Shown here piece after piece: positions 34,899 to 43,349 of a stretch of DNA of 64,000 bases. How positions within the stretch are numbered: the stretch's first letter is position 1; every line of letters starts with the position of its first letter. The stretch is from assembly GCA_007693945.1 (NCBI GenBank), contig RECP01000052.1, forward strand, positions 24,594-88,593, given 5' to 3'. The translations under genes were made by a program, and so were the position numbers. The DNA comes from Spirochaetaceae bacterium (GTDB taxonomy: Bacteria; Spirochaetota; Spirochaetia; DSM-27196; PWMO01). Under the pieces are notes generated by a model. That model saw only the letters and a program-made list of their open reading frames with translations. It had not been told where the DNA came from and did not search any database.

Positions 34899-35612
34899 CT
34901 ACAGGTCCATGGCGACGGTGAAAGCGAATACCTCCGCAACTCCGGCCGCCTGCAGTGCCTCGCAGCAGGCGTCGAGAGTTGCACCGGTAGTGTATACGTC
35001 ATCGACCAGCGCCACGCTGCGACAGCCAAGGGTGTGCGGGTTCGCAGCCACCCGGATACGCCCTCTGAGATTTGTCTGGCGCTCAGCAAACGTCAGTTCC
35101 TTCTGCCGGCGACTGCGCCCGCGGCGCAATGCGCGGTTAACCTCGACGCCCGCGAGTCGACTCATGGACAGACACAGCTCGTGCGCCTGGTCCCATCCGC
35201 GTCGACGCGTAGCGGCAGGGTGCCCGGGCACCGGCACCAGCAGCGCGCCCGTGCAATGCTGCCGGTAGAGCTGCAGCAGCGCCAGGCCGAAGAGTTGACC
35301 GAGCGATCGCGTTCCCTCAGCCTTGAAGGCACGCAGCAGTTCGGCGGTCCGTTCGTCATACGCAAACGCTGACCGGTGCAGCGTGAATCGGTGCGTGCGT
35401 TCACGACAGTCCAGGCAAACCTCGCGCTCACTCAGCAGCACCGTGCCACAAAGGGCACATCGGGCCCCCTCCAAAGGGTGCAGGGTGTTGCAGCAGTAAC
35501 GGCACACCGGAAAGCTCCCGGCACGGCAGCCGAGCAGAGGCCGGGCACACAGCACACAGCGCTCCGGCAGTATCAGATCGAAGATGCAGCAAAGCGGTCC
35601 CATATCCCCCAT
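34899..35612 (-). CDS. comF: ComF-family phosphoribosyltransferase-like protein
   Basis: A 237-residue protein with an N-terminal zinc ribbon: CVLCARPLLG, CRYCCNTLHP, CALCGTVLLS and CLDCRER supply paired cysteines. The C-terminal type I PRTase fold has the PRPP loop VALVDDVYTTGAT near residue 205 and the usual VPVPGHPAATRRRGWDQA segment. ComF proteins act in DNA uptake for transformation in some species, while in many others their role is unclear. No other competence gene is near. A second ATG three codons in (35603) is an alternative start. Confidence 0.85.
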   Translation of the reverse strand: MGDMGPLCCIFDLILPERCVLCARPLLGCRAGSFPVCRYCCNTLHPLEGARCALCGTVLLSEREVCLDCRERTHRFTLHRSAFAYDERTAELLRAFKAEGTRSLGQLFGLALLQLYRQHCTGALLVPVPGHPAATRRRGWDQAHELCLSMSRLAGVEVNRALRRGRSRRQKELTFAERQTNLRGRIRVAANPHTLGCRSVALVDDVYTTGATLDACCEALQAAGVAEVFAFTVAMDL

Positions 35613-35650
35613 AACGTCCCCAAACGGTGTACTGATTGAACGGATACAAC

Positions 35651-35656
35651 TATACT
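35651..35656 (+). promoter_or_regulatory. -10 box of the crtY promoter, predicting a nearly leaderless mRNA
   Basis: TATACT lies eight bases before the crtY ATG at 35665, so the transcript should begin at or within three bases of the start codon. No good -35 box is present at 16-18 bases (TGTACT at 35628-35633 matches only three positions), which could point to an activator. No ribosome-binding sequence is seen. Confidence 0.45.
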
Positions 35657-35664
35657 CGGTAGTA

Positions 35665-36822
35665 ATGCAGCAACGGTACGACTATATCCTGGCCGGCGGC
35701 GGTGCGGCTGCGCGCAGCCTTGCGTATCAGATGATCTCAAGTCCGCTGTCCGGGCGCAGGATTCTGATCATCGATCCCGATCCCAAACTGAACAACGATC
35801 GCACCTGGTGTTTCTGGTCAGCCGATCCTACCCCGTTTGACCCGATTGTCCATCGTCGCTGGTCCGTGCTCGATTTCGTTGCCGAGGATTTCGTGCTGCA
35901 GTTGGATCTGGCGCCCTACGATTACCGCGTTATTCGCGGCATCGACTTCTACAATCACACAACCAGGACCCTCAAGGCAGCCGGAGTGCACTTCCTGCAG
36001 CGGCGCGTGGACACCATCGAGCAGCACACTGACCACACCGTGGTGACGGCCGACGGTGAAGCCTACGCCGGTGACTGGGTCTTCGACAGCCGCTGGGATG
36101 CGGTACCGTATCGGCGTGACAACCCACGCTATCATTATCTGCAACAGCACTTCCTTGGCTGGGTCATCCGCGCAGATGAGGCGCCCTTCGATACCACGCG
36201 CGCCACGCTCTTCGATCTGCGGACGCCACAGGACGGCATGTTCCGCTTTGTCTACACGCTGCCGTTCTCCGCGTCCGAGGCGATGGTGGAATACACGGTG
36301 TTCTCCGCAAACCTGCTGCCGCCGCAAGAGTATCGCCAAGCGCTGTCGACCTACATCGAGTCGCACCTGGGGTTGAACGACTACCGGATTCTCGAAGAGG
36401 AATCGTGCGTCATTCCGATGACCGATGAGCCGTTTCCGCGAGCCGCCGGCGAACGGGTGATGTGCATCGGGACCCGCGGCGGACGGGTGAAGGCGTCCAG
36501 CGGTTACGCCTTTCTGCGCATTCAGCACGACAGCGCGGCCATTGTACGCTCGCTGATTGAATCCGGATCGCCGTTCCACGGCCGCCGGCCTGCTCCGCGC
36601 TACCATACCTTTGACTCGCTCCTGTTGCAGATTCTGTATCGCCACGGCGACCTGGGCGCGCGGGTCTTCAGCAATCTGTTTCGCAGGAATCCCGTCCAGC
36701 GCATCTTTCGCCTGCTCGATGAAGACGGCTCGCTTGGCGACAATATCGCCTTGATGTCGACCGTACAGTGGTGGCCGTTTGTCAAAGCATGGCTGAAGCT
36801 ACGCCTCACGCACCGAGTGTGA
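35665..36822 (+). CDS. crtY: Lycopene beta-cyclase, CrtY type
   Basis: A 385-residue flavoprotein-like enzyme that forms beta-ionone rings on lycopene. The N-terminal dinucleotide-binding motif YDYILAGGGAAARSLAYQM, RILIIDPDPK and NDRTWCFW are hallmarks of bacterial CrtY. A later GTRGGRVKASSGYAFLRI segment matches the second conserved block. The ATG at 35665 begins directly at the dinucleotide-binding strand; the frame upstream runs into the divergent comF. cruF follows after 27 bases. No crtB or crtI is in the window, so lycopene must be made from genes elsewhere. Whether one or both ends are cyclised cannot be seen. Confidence 0.85.
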   Translation: MQQRYDYILAGGGAAARSLAYQMISSPLSGRRILIIDPDPKLNNDRTWCFWSADPTPFDPIVHRRWSVLDFVAEDFVLQLDLAPYDYRVIRGIDFYNHTTRTLKAAGVHFLQRRVDTIEQHTDHTVVTADGEAYAGDWVFDSRWDAVPYRRDNPRYHYLQQHFLGWVIRADEAPFDTTRATLFDLRTPQDGMFRFVYTLPFSASEAMVEYTVFSANLLPPQEYRQALSTYIESHLGLNDYRILEEESCVIPMTDEPFPRAAGERVMCIGTRGGRVKASSGYAFLRIQHDSAAIVRSLIESGSPFHGRRPAPRYHTFDSLLLQILYRHGDLGARVFSNLFRRNPVQRIFRLLDEDGSLGDNIALMSTVQWWPFVKAWLKLRLTHRV

Positions 36823-36849
36823 GGAATCCTTCACCGGGAGGCTGAATCA

Positions 36850-37614
36850 ATGCCGCAAATCATAACGCGGGCGCTCGCGGAACTCCCGCTGGCTTCGACC
36901 ATTTTCCTGGTTCTCTGGCTGCTGTCAATGATCATGGTGCCGGTCGTGAAATGGATCTGGGGAGCGGGTGCCGAGCGAATCGGCATCTCGGTAGGCGTCT
37001 TGTTTCAGGTTGCCACGGTGGTGGCGCTGTTGTCGGTGGCATTGCCGTACCCGGTGGTGATTGCGCTGGCCTTCCTCATTCCGACGCTGGGATGGTTGAG
37101 CGAGTTTGCAGGCTGCCGTACCGGTATCCCTTTCGGCCCATACAGCTACACCGATGTGCTGCAGCCGCAGCTCGGCCGCGTACCGGTCATCATTCCCCTG
37201 GCGTGGCTCATGATGATGCCGCCGGCCTGGGCCGTTGCCGAGCTGCTCGTGGGCAGCGCGCGGCCGCTGCTGTTCGCCGCAACTGCCGGACTGGCCTTTA
37301 CGGCCTGGGACCTCTTTCTCGATCCACAAATGGTACACTGGGACTTCTGGCGCTGGCACCGTCGGGGCCGTTACTTCGGGATACCGCTGATCAACTTCGT
37401 CGGCTGGTTTCTGGTATCCGCCGCCATAACCGCGTTGATCTACGCGTTACTGCCAATTGCCGGCTTGCCGCTCCACGCCCTGCTGTTGATGTACGCTATC
37501 ACCTGGCTGTTGGAGACCATTGCCCAAGCGGTCTTCTGGAACCTGCGCGGCAGTGCGATAGCAGGCTTCATCGCTATGGGAGCCCTGGTGATGGCCGCAT
37601 CAACCGCGCTCTGA
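36850..37614 (+). CDS. cruF: Carotenoid 1',2'-hydratase, CruF family
   Basis: A 254-residue membrane protein with seven or eight hydrophobic segments. It carries the family landmarks GIPFGPYSYTDVLQPQL, AWDLFLDPQMVHWDFWRW and GRYFGIPLINFVGWF. CruF/CrtC-like COG2324 proteins add water to the psi end of carotenoids such as gamma-carotene. GGGAGG precedes the ATG by nine bases. With crtY it suggests a monocyclic, 1'-hydroxylated pigment. Its last 15 bases overlap the 3' end of mutS on the other strand. Confidence 0.85.
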   Translation: MPQIITRALAELPLASTIFLVLWLLSMIMVPVVKWIWGAGAERIGISVGVLFQVATVVALLSVALPYPVVIALAFLIPTLGWLSEFAGCRTGIPFGPYSYTDVLQPQLGRVPVIIPLAWLMMMPPAWAVAELLVGSARPLLFAATAGLAFTAWDLFLDPQMVHWDFWRWHRRGRYFGIPLINFVGWFLVSAAITALIYALLPIAGLPLHALLLMYAITWLLETIAQAVFWNLRGSAIAGFIAMGALVMAASTAL

Positions 37615-40224
37615 ACGACACTCGTTTAACAACGCACGCCATCGCGCCAGGCTGCCGAGCGCCTCCAGCGGGGTCGTGTGATCGGGGTCGAGCCCGGCAA
37701 TCTCACGCAGAATCAGTTCCCCGCTCTGGAATAGCTCGGCCTGAGTATCGCCGGCAGTGTTTCTTCGGCCACCTTCCGCGCCGGCCGGCGGCGGTGCGGT
37801 CTGCAGATAGCCTTCAGCGCGCGCATCGTTGTGCCCGGCGAGCTGCCGCGCACGACTGAGAACCGCTCGCGGCAGGCCGGCAAGCTCGGCAACGTGAATG
37901 CCGTACGAATTGCTTGACGGACCATCGCAGACCCGCTTCAGAAACACAATCGTGTCGCGTTCCTCGGCTACGGCCATCGACAGATTCATCAGCGCGGGAT
38001 CTTCGATTCCGGTGAGCTCGTGATAGTGGGTTGCAAACAGCGTGCGTGCCTTGACGGTGTGCAGCAGGTGCTCACACACGGCCCATGCGATGGCCAGACC
38101 GTCGCGGGTGCCCGTCCCGCGCCCCACTTCGTCCATAATTACCAGGCTGCGCTCTCCCGCGTTCCGCAGAATATTGGAGGTCTCCGACATCTCAACCAGG
38201 AAGGTGGACTGACCGCGGGCAATATTATCCGATGCTCCCACGCGACAGAATATGCGATCGACCACCCCGATACGGGCTTCTTCGGCCGGCACGAACGAGC
38301 CGATCTGCGCCATCAGCGCGATCAGCGCGTTCTGGCGCAGGTAAGTGGATTTGCCGGCCATGTTGGGACCGGTGATCAACGCGAAGCGGCGGTTGTCGAG
38401 CGTCAGATCGTTGGGAACAAAACCGCCCGGCGGGCCGTAGCGCTCCACTACCGGGTGGCGGCCGCCGCGCACCCGCAGTCCGGGCCCTTCGTCGACCGCC
38501 GGCCGCACGTATCCGTTGCGGGTCGCCGCCCACGCGAATGACTGCAGACAGTCGATGCGCGCCAGCTGCTCACTGACCGCCGACACAGCCGCCAGGGCAC
38601 GGGAAACCGTTGAACGCACCTGCAGGAACAGCTCGCGTTCTCTTTCGATAATCCTTTCGGAGGCGTCGTTCAGTTGCGATTCGATCTCTCCCAGCTTCCC
38701 GGTGGTAAAACGCTCGCCGCCTGCCAGCGACTGACGTCGGATGAAGTGCTCGGGAGCTCGCGATGCCTGCGCTTTGCTGAGCTCAAAAAAATAGCCCAGC
38801 ACGCGGTTGTGGCGCAGTTTGAGGGTTGCAATTCCGCTGGCATGCCGCTCGCGTTCCAGGTATTCAGACAGAACGGAGCGGCTGCTGTCACGCAACGCGC
38901 GCAGCTGGTCCAGCTCTTCGTCGTAGCCGGTTCTAATCAGGTTGCCCTCGGTGAGCACAACCGAAGGGTTCTCGATGATTGACGCGCTCAGCAGGCTCAC
39001 CACGTCCAGCAGGCTGCGGCGCTGCTCAGGGCCGCCCGCTATCCCCCCCTCGCCACCGAACCAGTGGGTCAGCAGTTCCTCGATACGCAGCGCATGCTCC
39101 AGGCTGCCGCGGATCGCAACCAGATCCTTGCCGTGCGCCCGTTCCAACGCAACGCGTGCTCCCAGCCGTTCGAGATCGAGCAGCGCGTCGATTTCATCGC
39201 GCAGCCGGTTCAACAGCATCTGATTGTGGTATAGCTCGGCGACGCGCTCGAGTCGCTGCTCGATTGCCTCCGGGGAGCGCAGCGGCGACAGAATCCAGCG
39301 CCGCAGCAGACGCGCGCCCATCGCCGACCCGGTGTGGTCCAGCACGGAGAGCAAGGAGAACCGTTTACCGCCCTCGCTGATGCTTTGCAGCAGCTCAAGA
39401 TTTTTCTGCGTCGACTCGTCAAGCACGACCACCTGGTCGTCCCGGTAGACTCGCAGATCGCGAACGTGGGGCAGCAGTCCGCCCGCGGTGTCCTCGATAT
39501 ACTCGAGCAACACGTTGACGCAGTGCAGTTCGGGACCGTCATCGCTGACGCCGAATCCCTCCAGAGTGGACACCCCGAACAGGCCGCTCAACCGGCGCCG
39601 GGCTTGCGCACCATCGAAGCTCCAGTCGGGAAGCCGGTTGATCACCAGCTGCTCGTGCTCCTCAATAACCGCACTCACCGCCGGCAGACTCTCGAGGAGT
39701 GATTCCTGCAGCAGAATCTCACGCGGTGCCAAACGGCTCAGCTCGCGTCGCACGAACTCCTGCGCATCGTCGGCCGGAGCCACCGCAACTTCGAGCTCGC
39801 CGGTCGATAGATCGATGTACGCCTCGCTTACGAAGTCCCGCGTCAGCCCAAGTGCCAGCAGGTAGTTGTTTACGGCGGCATCGAGATAGTCCTGTTCGAC
39901 CACTGTGCCGGGAGTCACGATCTCGACCACTTCGCGGTCGGCGATGCCCTTGTTGCCCTCGGGGAGCCTCACCTGCTCGCAAATGGCAATCTTACGCCCG
40001 GCTTTCAACAGGCGCCCGATATAGCTGTGAGAGGCGTGATACGGAATACCGCACATCGGCACACCGTTACGGGCCGTCAGCGTCAGGCCCAGCAGGCGGG
40101 ACGCTTCTCTGGCGTCCCCCTTGAACATCTCGTAGAAGTCTCCCAGTCGGAAAAAGAGAATGGCGTCCTGATGCTCGGCCTTGATGCGCGTGTACTGCTG
40201 CATCATCGGCGTCAGATCGGGCAT
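37600..40224 (-). CDS. mutS: DNA mismatch repair protein MutS
   Basis: An 874-residue MutS1. The mismatch-reading motif GDFYEMF is near residue 30. The connector, lever and clamp domains follow, then the ATPase with ITGPNMAGKSTYLRQ, DEVGRGTGTRDGLAIAWAV and FATHYHELTGIE. About 90 C-terminal residues include a poorly conserved Pro/Ala/Gly linker and a tetramerisation-like tail. The ATG at 40224, with AAGGGG overlapping the stop of skp, is chosen because the conserved sequence starts there; the frame upstream lies inside skp. mutL is not in the window. Confidence 0.97.
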   Translation of the reverse strand: MPDLTPMMQQYTRIKAEHQDAILFFRLGDFYEMFKGDAREASRLLGLTLTARNGVPMCGIPYHASHSYIGRLLKAGRKIAICEQVRLPEGNKGIADREVVEIVTPGTVVEQDYLDAAVNNYLLALGLTRDFVSEAYIDLSTGELEVAVAPADDAQEFVRRELSRLAPREILLQESLLESLPAVSAVIEEHEQLVINRLPDWSFDGAQARRRLSGLFGVSTLEGFGVSDDGPELHCVNVLLEYIEDTAGGLLPHVRDLRVYRDDQVVVLDESTQKNLELLQSISEGGKRFSLLSVLDHTGSAMGARLLRRWILSPLRSPEAIEQRLERVAELYHNQMLLNRLRDEIDALLDLERLGARVALERAHGKDLVAIRGSLEHALRIEELLTHWFGGEGGIAGGPEQRRSLLDVVSLLSASIIENPSVVLTEGNLIRTGYDEELDQLRALRDSSRSVLSEYLERERHASGIATLKLRHNRVLGYFFELSKAQASRAPEHFIRRQSLAGGERFTTGKLGEIESQLNDASERIIERERELFLQVRSTVSRALAAVSAVSEQLARIDCLQSFAWAATRNGYVRPAVDEGPGLRVRGGRHPVVERYGPPGGFVPNDLTLDNRRFALITGPNMAGKSTYLRQNALIALMAQIGSFVPAEEARIGVVDRIFCRVGASDNIARGQSTFLVEMSETSNILRNAGERSLVIMDEVGRGTGTRDGLAIAWAVCEHLLHTVKARTLFATHYHELTGIEDPALMNLSMAVAEERDTIVFLKRVCDGPSSNSYGIHVAELAGLPRAVLSRARQLAGHNDARAEGYLQTAPPPAGAEGGRRNTAGDTQAELFQSGELILREIAGLDPDHTTPLEALGSLARWRALLNECRSERG

Positions 40225-40231
40225 CGTCCCC

Positions 40232-40750
40232 TTAGCGTGATATCGTGCGCAGGCGGGCAAGCACCTTGTCGCTGATGTCGACGGTTGAACTCCACCACTG
40301 CAGACCCTCGGTGTCGGCACGCAGCACCACGGTGTAGCCTTCGGTCTCGGCAACGTACTGGATTGCCTGTTGCATGCGGTTCAGAAAATCGTCCGACAGC
40401 AACCGCGCCTGCCGTGCCTCCAGTTGCGCTCGGCGACGCCGCGCCAGGTCTTCAATGAAGCGCTCCTTTTCGGCAATCTGGCTTTCGAGTCGGGTTGCGG
40501 TGATCGTGTTGTTCTGGTCCAGAGCTATAGTGTGCCGTTGGCGCAGGTTCTGCAGTTCCCGGACCTGGGCATCGATCTCATCCTGGTACTCGCGCCGCAA
40601 GCGTTCCAGCTCACGGACTTCCTGTGAATCGCGGTAAAATGTGTTGTAGACACGATCTATGTTGATGATTGCAACCGTAGTCAGTTGTTCGGCCGCGCCC
40701 GTAGCGACCAATGCGGTCAGAAGAAGTCCTGCAATGATAACTCGCCTCAT
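40232..40750 (-). CDS. skp: Periplasmic chaperone Skp/OmpH family
   Basis: A 172-residue protein. The signal peptide MRRVIIAGLLLTALVATGAA precedes TTVAIINIDRVYNTFYRDSQ, the conserved first strand and helix of OmpH. A long coiled coil follows (about residues 45-125; LRREYQDEIDAQVRELQNLR, AEKERFIEDLARRRRAQLEA), and the fold returns with GYTVVLRADTEG. Skp trimers hold unfolded outer-membrane proteins before BamA inserts them. It sits between bamA and mutS. Confidence 0.85.
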   Translation of the reverse strand: MRRVIIAGLLLTALVATGAAEQLTTVAIINIDRVYNTFYRDSQEVRELERLRREYQDEIDAQVRELQNLRQRHTIALDQNNTITATRLESQIAEKERFIEDLARRRRAQLEARQARLLSDDFLNRMQQAIQYVAETEGYTVVLRADTEGLQWWSSTVDISDKVLARLRTISR

Positions 40751-40775
40751 GATTACCTCTGTATCCTCCGTTCCG

Positions 40776-43310
40776 TTAGAACAGTTCCATTCCGATAGAG
40801 AAGACGAAGTCTAACCCGCGCCCCTCGCGGTTATCCCGATTGAACAGATTCCCGGTCTGCCAGTCAATGTTTCCACTGCTGTCAACCAGAAAACGCTTGG
40901 CAAGATATATCCGGATCGGGAACTGCGGGATCACAAACCGAAGTCCGCTGCCAATACTGAAACGCATATTCTCTATTCCGAGGTTGCCGATATCAGAGCG
41001 TTCCTCGTAAAGCGCGGTGGCTTCGATAAAGTTGTCGAGCCAGATCACCTGCTCGGCCAGCGGCATCCTCAGTTCGATCCAGTTGTTCCATAGCGCTTTG
41101 CCGTCGAGCTCGCGCGGCCAGCCACGCGCCGTGAACATGCCGTCGATAAACAGCAAGTCGGTGGTACCGGTGCGCGCCACCAGAAACTCCTCGCCGCGAA
41201 CGTAGTTCTCCGCATCGCGCTGATCCTCGGCTATCCAGAACTGCGGAAAGATCAGTGACAGGCTGGTGTGCAGACCGAGCACTCCTTTCCAGCTCCAGTT
41301 GTCGGTGACACGCCAGTCCCACAGCGTGAAGAACTGCTCAGCGCGACTGTCGGTACGAATGAAGTGCCGCGTTCCAAGCAGAAAACCACCGGTGAAACTC
41401 ACTCCCTGACTGAGGTAGTACCCCGAAGATGGGTTAAAGGCGATATCGCGGTCATCAAGCGACAGCGACAGGCTCCAGCGGTTTACAAACAGCCACTGAT
41501 CAAGGTTACGCCGGATATTGCGGTCCAGCGGCCGGAACTCGTCCGGGTCGTATGTCAGATACTCGATACCGGTGCGAAACGAGGTGTTTGCGCCCAGGCG
41601 GCCGACCGGAGTCAACCAGCGGTACCCTGTGTTGGCTCCCAACGATATGTTCCACTCGGTGTACTCCATCAGCCACTCTTCAGGGATGTTGGAGACCGTA
41701 CCGCCGGCGTCAAGAAAGTCGTCCTCGCTTTCAAAAGGATCGGGAACCCCGTCCATGTTGTCATCGCGCAGTACGTTACGGCGGATGTTCCGTTCGACCG
41801 CAAAACTGAAACCGCCCGACCATCGCCGCCCGGTGAGCCAGCGCTCCAGAAAACTGAACGACAATCGCTGGTTTATCGGCGAGGCTATCAGCTCTGCGCC
41901 GATTGTCTGGCCACGGCCAAGGAAGTTACGGTCCTGCCACGCAACCTGCGCCGAGACCGGGAAATCCGCACTGCCGCCGAAAGCTACCCCAAACCGGATG
42001 TCCGCCGTGCTACCTTCTTCAACATTGATGATCAGGTCCATCAGACCTTCTTCACTGCCTTGCGGAGTCTCGGGGACGATGTTGCTGAAGTACTGCAGAT
42101 TGGCAAGTCCCTGTATGCCCTGCCGAATCCTGGTTGCGCTGAAAATGTCGCCGACCTCCAGCGGAATCTCGCGATAGATGACGTGATCGGCGGTCTTGTC
42201 GTTGCCGCGAATCTCTATATTCTCGATGCGCGCGCGGCTGCGCTCTACGATGTTGATTACGAAATAGATCGTGTTGGTGGCTTCGTCTCTACGTTCGTCG
42301 CGGCTGATCGAGTTGAAGATGTAGCCGTTCTCGTAATAGAGATCCGCCACGCGCTGGAAATCGGCGTCCAACCGCGCCATGTTGAGCACGTTGCCCGGCG
42401 ACGTCCTGACACGCTGCTGTAGCTGCTGATCATCGAAAATCGAGTTGCCGCGGAACTCCAGGCCACCAAACGTGTATTGCAGTCCCTCTTCTATGAACAC
42501 CGTCAACGTGACATAGTTGCGGCCGGCTTCCTCGTCACGCTCGATCTCGCGGTCGATTTCCAGTACGCGCGCGTCAACAAAACCACGCTCGCGATAGTAC
42601 GCCTCGATGGCCGCGCGGTCCTGATCGAGCAACGCTTCCTGAAAGATGCCACGGTTGAACAGTGACTGCTGCTTGGTCTCCATCACCCCGCGCAAGGTGC
42701 CCGCCGAGGCGTAGCTGTTGCCGGAAAAGAGGATTTCCCGTACCTGGACGCGCGCGCCTTCGTCAATAGTGAAAACCACCACGCGATCCGGCGAATCGGG
42801 CAGATCTTCGGTCGCACCGCGCACCGCGACATCCGGAAAGCCGCGCTCGCGGTATAGCGTACGAATTGCCTCTTCATCAACTCGTATCTTGGCCTGGGTG
42901 ATGACGTCACCGCGGCTGAGCAGGATTGCATCCATCAGCTGGCCGGCACGCACGTTCCGGTTCCCCGAGAAACGAATGTCGTCCACCAGCGGCCGTTCGG
43001 TAACCTCAAACTGCAGAATAACCTGGCTACGCTGATCGTCCGCCGGTATCGCCTCCGGCAGGATCCGCTCGAAGAGATCCAGTGCGTAAAGACGTCGCTG
43101 AAGGTCAAGAAACACGGCATCGGTGAAGGTACGCCCGATGAATGGATCTACTATACCTTGCAGCTCGCCCGGCGATACGCTGCGCAGCCCTTCGAAACGG
43201 ATATCAGCGATTGGTTTGTTCTGGAACCACTCGTCATCAGCGGCCTGTGCCTGCACTGCAAGGGGAAGCAGCAGAAAGATAATGCCGGCAATCAGCAGGC
43301 TCTTGCGCAT
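40776..43310 (-). CDS. bamA: Outer-membrane assembly factor BamA
   Basis: An 844-residue Omp85 protein. The signal peptide is RKSLLIAGIIFLLLPLAVQA. Five POTRA domains follow (residues about 30-430; first IADIRFEGLRSVSPGELQGI, last ARIENIEIRGNDKTADHVIY), then a 16-strand barrel ending in FVFSIGMELF with the terminal Phe. The VLGLHTSLSLIF and MFTARGWPRELDG region corresponds to the L6 loop, with RGW in place of the common VRGF/Y motif. BamA inserts beta-barrel proteins. The tamB-like gene is upstream in the same direction, skp downstream. Confidence 0.95.
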   Translation of the reverse strand: MRKSLLIAGIIFLLLPLAVQAQAADDEWFQNKPIADIRFEGLRSVSPGELQGIVDPFIGRTFTDAVFLDLQRRLYALDLFERILPEAIPADDQRSQVILQFEVTERPLVDDIRFSGNRNVRAGQLMDAILLSRGDVITQAKIRVDEEAIRTLYRERGFPDVAVRGATEDLPDSPDRVVVFTIDEGARVQVREILFSGNSYASAGTLRGVMETKQQSLFNRGIFQEALLDQDRAAIEAYYRERGFVDARVLEIDREIERDEEAGRNYVTLTVFIEEGLQYTFGGLEFRGNSIFDDQQLQQRVRTSPGNVLNMARLDADFQRVADLYYENGYIFNSISRDERRDEATNTIYFVINIVERSRARIENIEIRGNDKTADHVIYREIPLEVGDIFSATRIRQGIQGLANLQYFSNIVPETPQGSEEGLMDLIINVEEGSTADIRFGVAFGGSADFPVSAQVAWQDRNFLGRGQTIGAELIASPINQRLSFSFLERWLTGRRWSGGFSFAVERNIRRNVLRDDNMDGVPDPFESEDDFLDAGGTVSNIPEEWLMEYTEWNISLGANTGYRWLTPVGRLGANTSFRTGIEYLTYDPDEFRPLDRNIRRNLDQWLFVNRWSLSLSLDDRDIAFNPSSGYYLSQGVSFTGGFLLGTRHFIRTDSRAEQFFTLWDWRVTDNWSWKGVLGLHTSLSLIFPQFWIAEDQRDAENYVRGEEFLVARTGTTDLLFIDGMFTARGWPRELDGKALWNNWIELRMPLAEQVIWLDNFIEATALYEERSDIGNLGIENMRFSIGSGLRFVIPQFPIRIYLAKRFLVDSSGNIDWQTGNLFNRDNREGRGLDFVFSIGMELF

Positions 43311-43349
43311 AAAATCTCCTTGTTACGGATCTCAGTCTACCACAAACGC

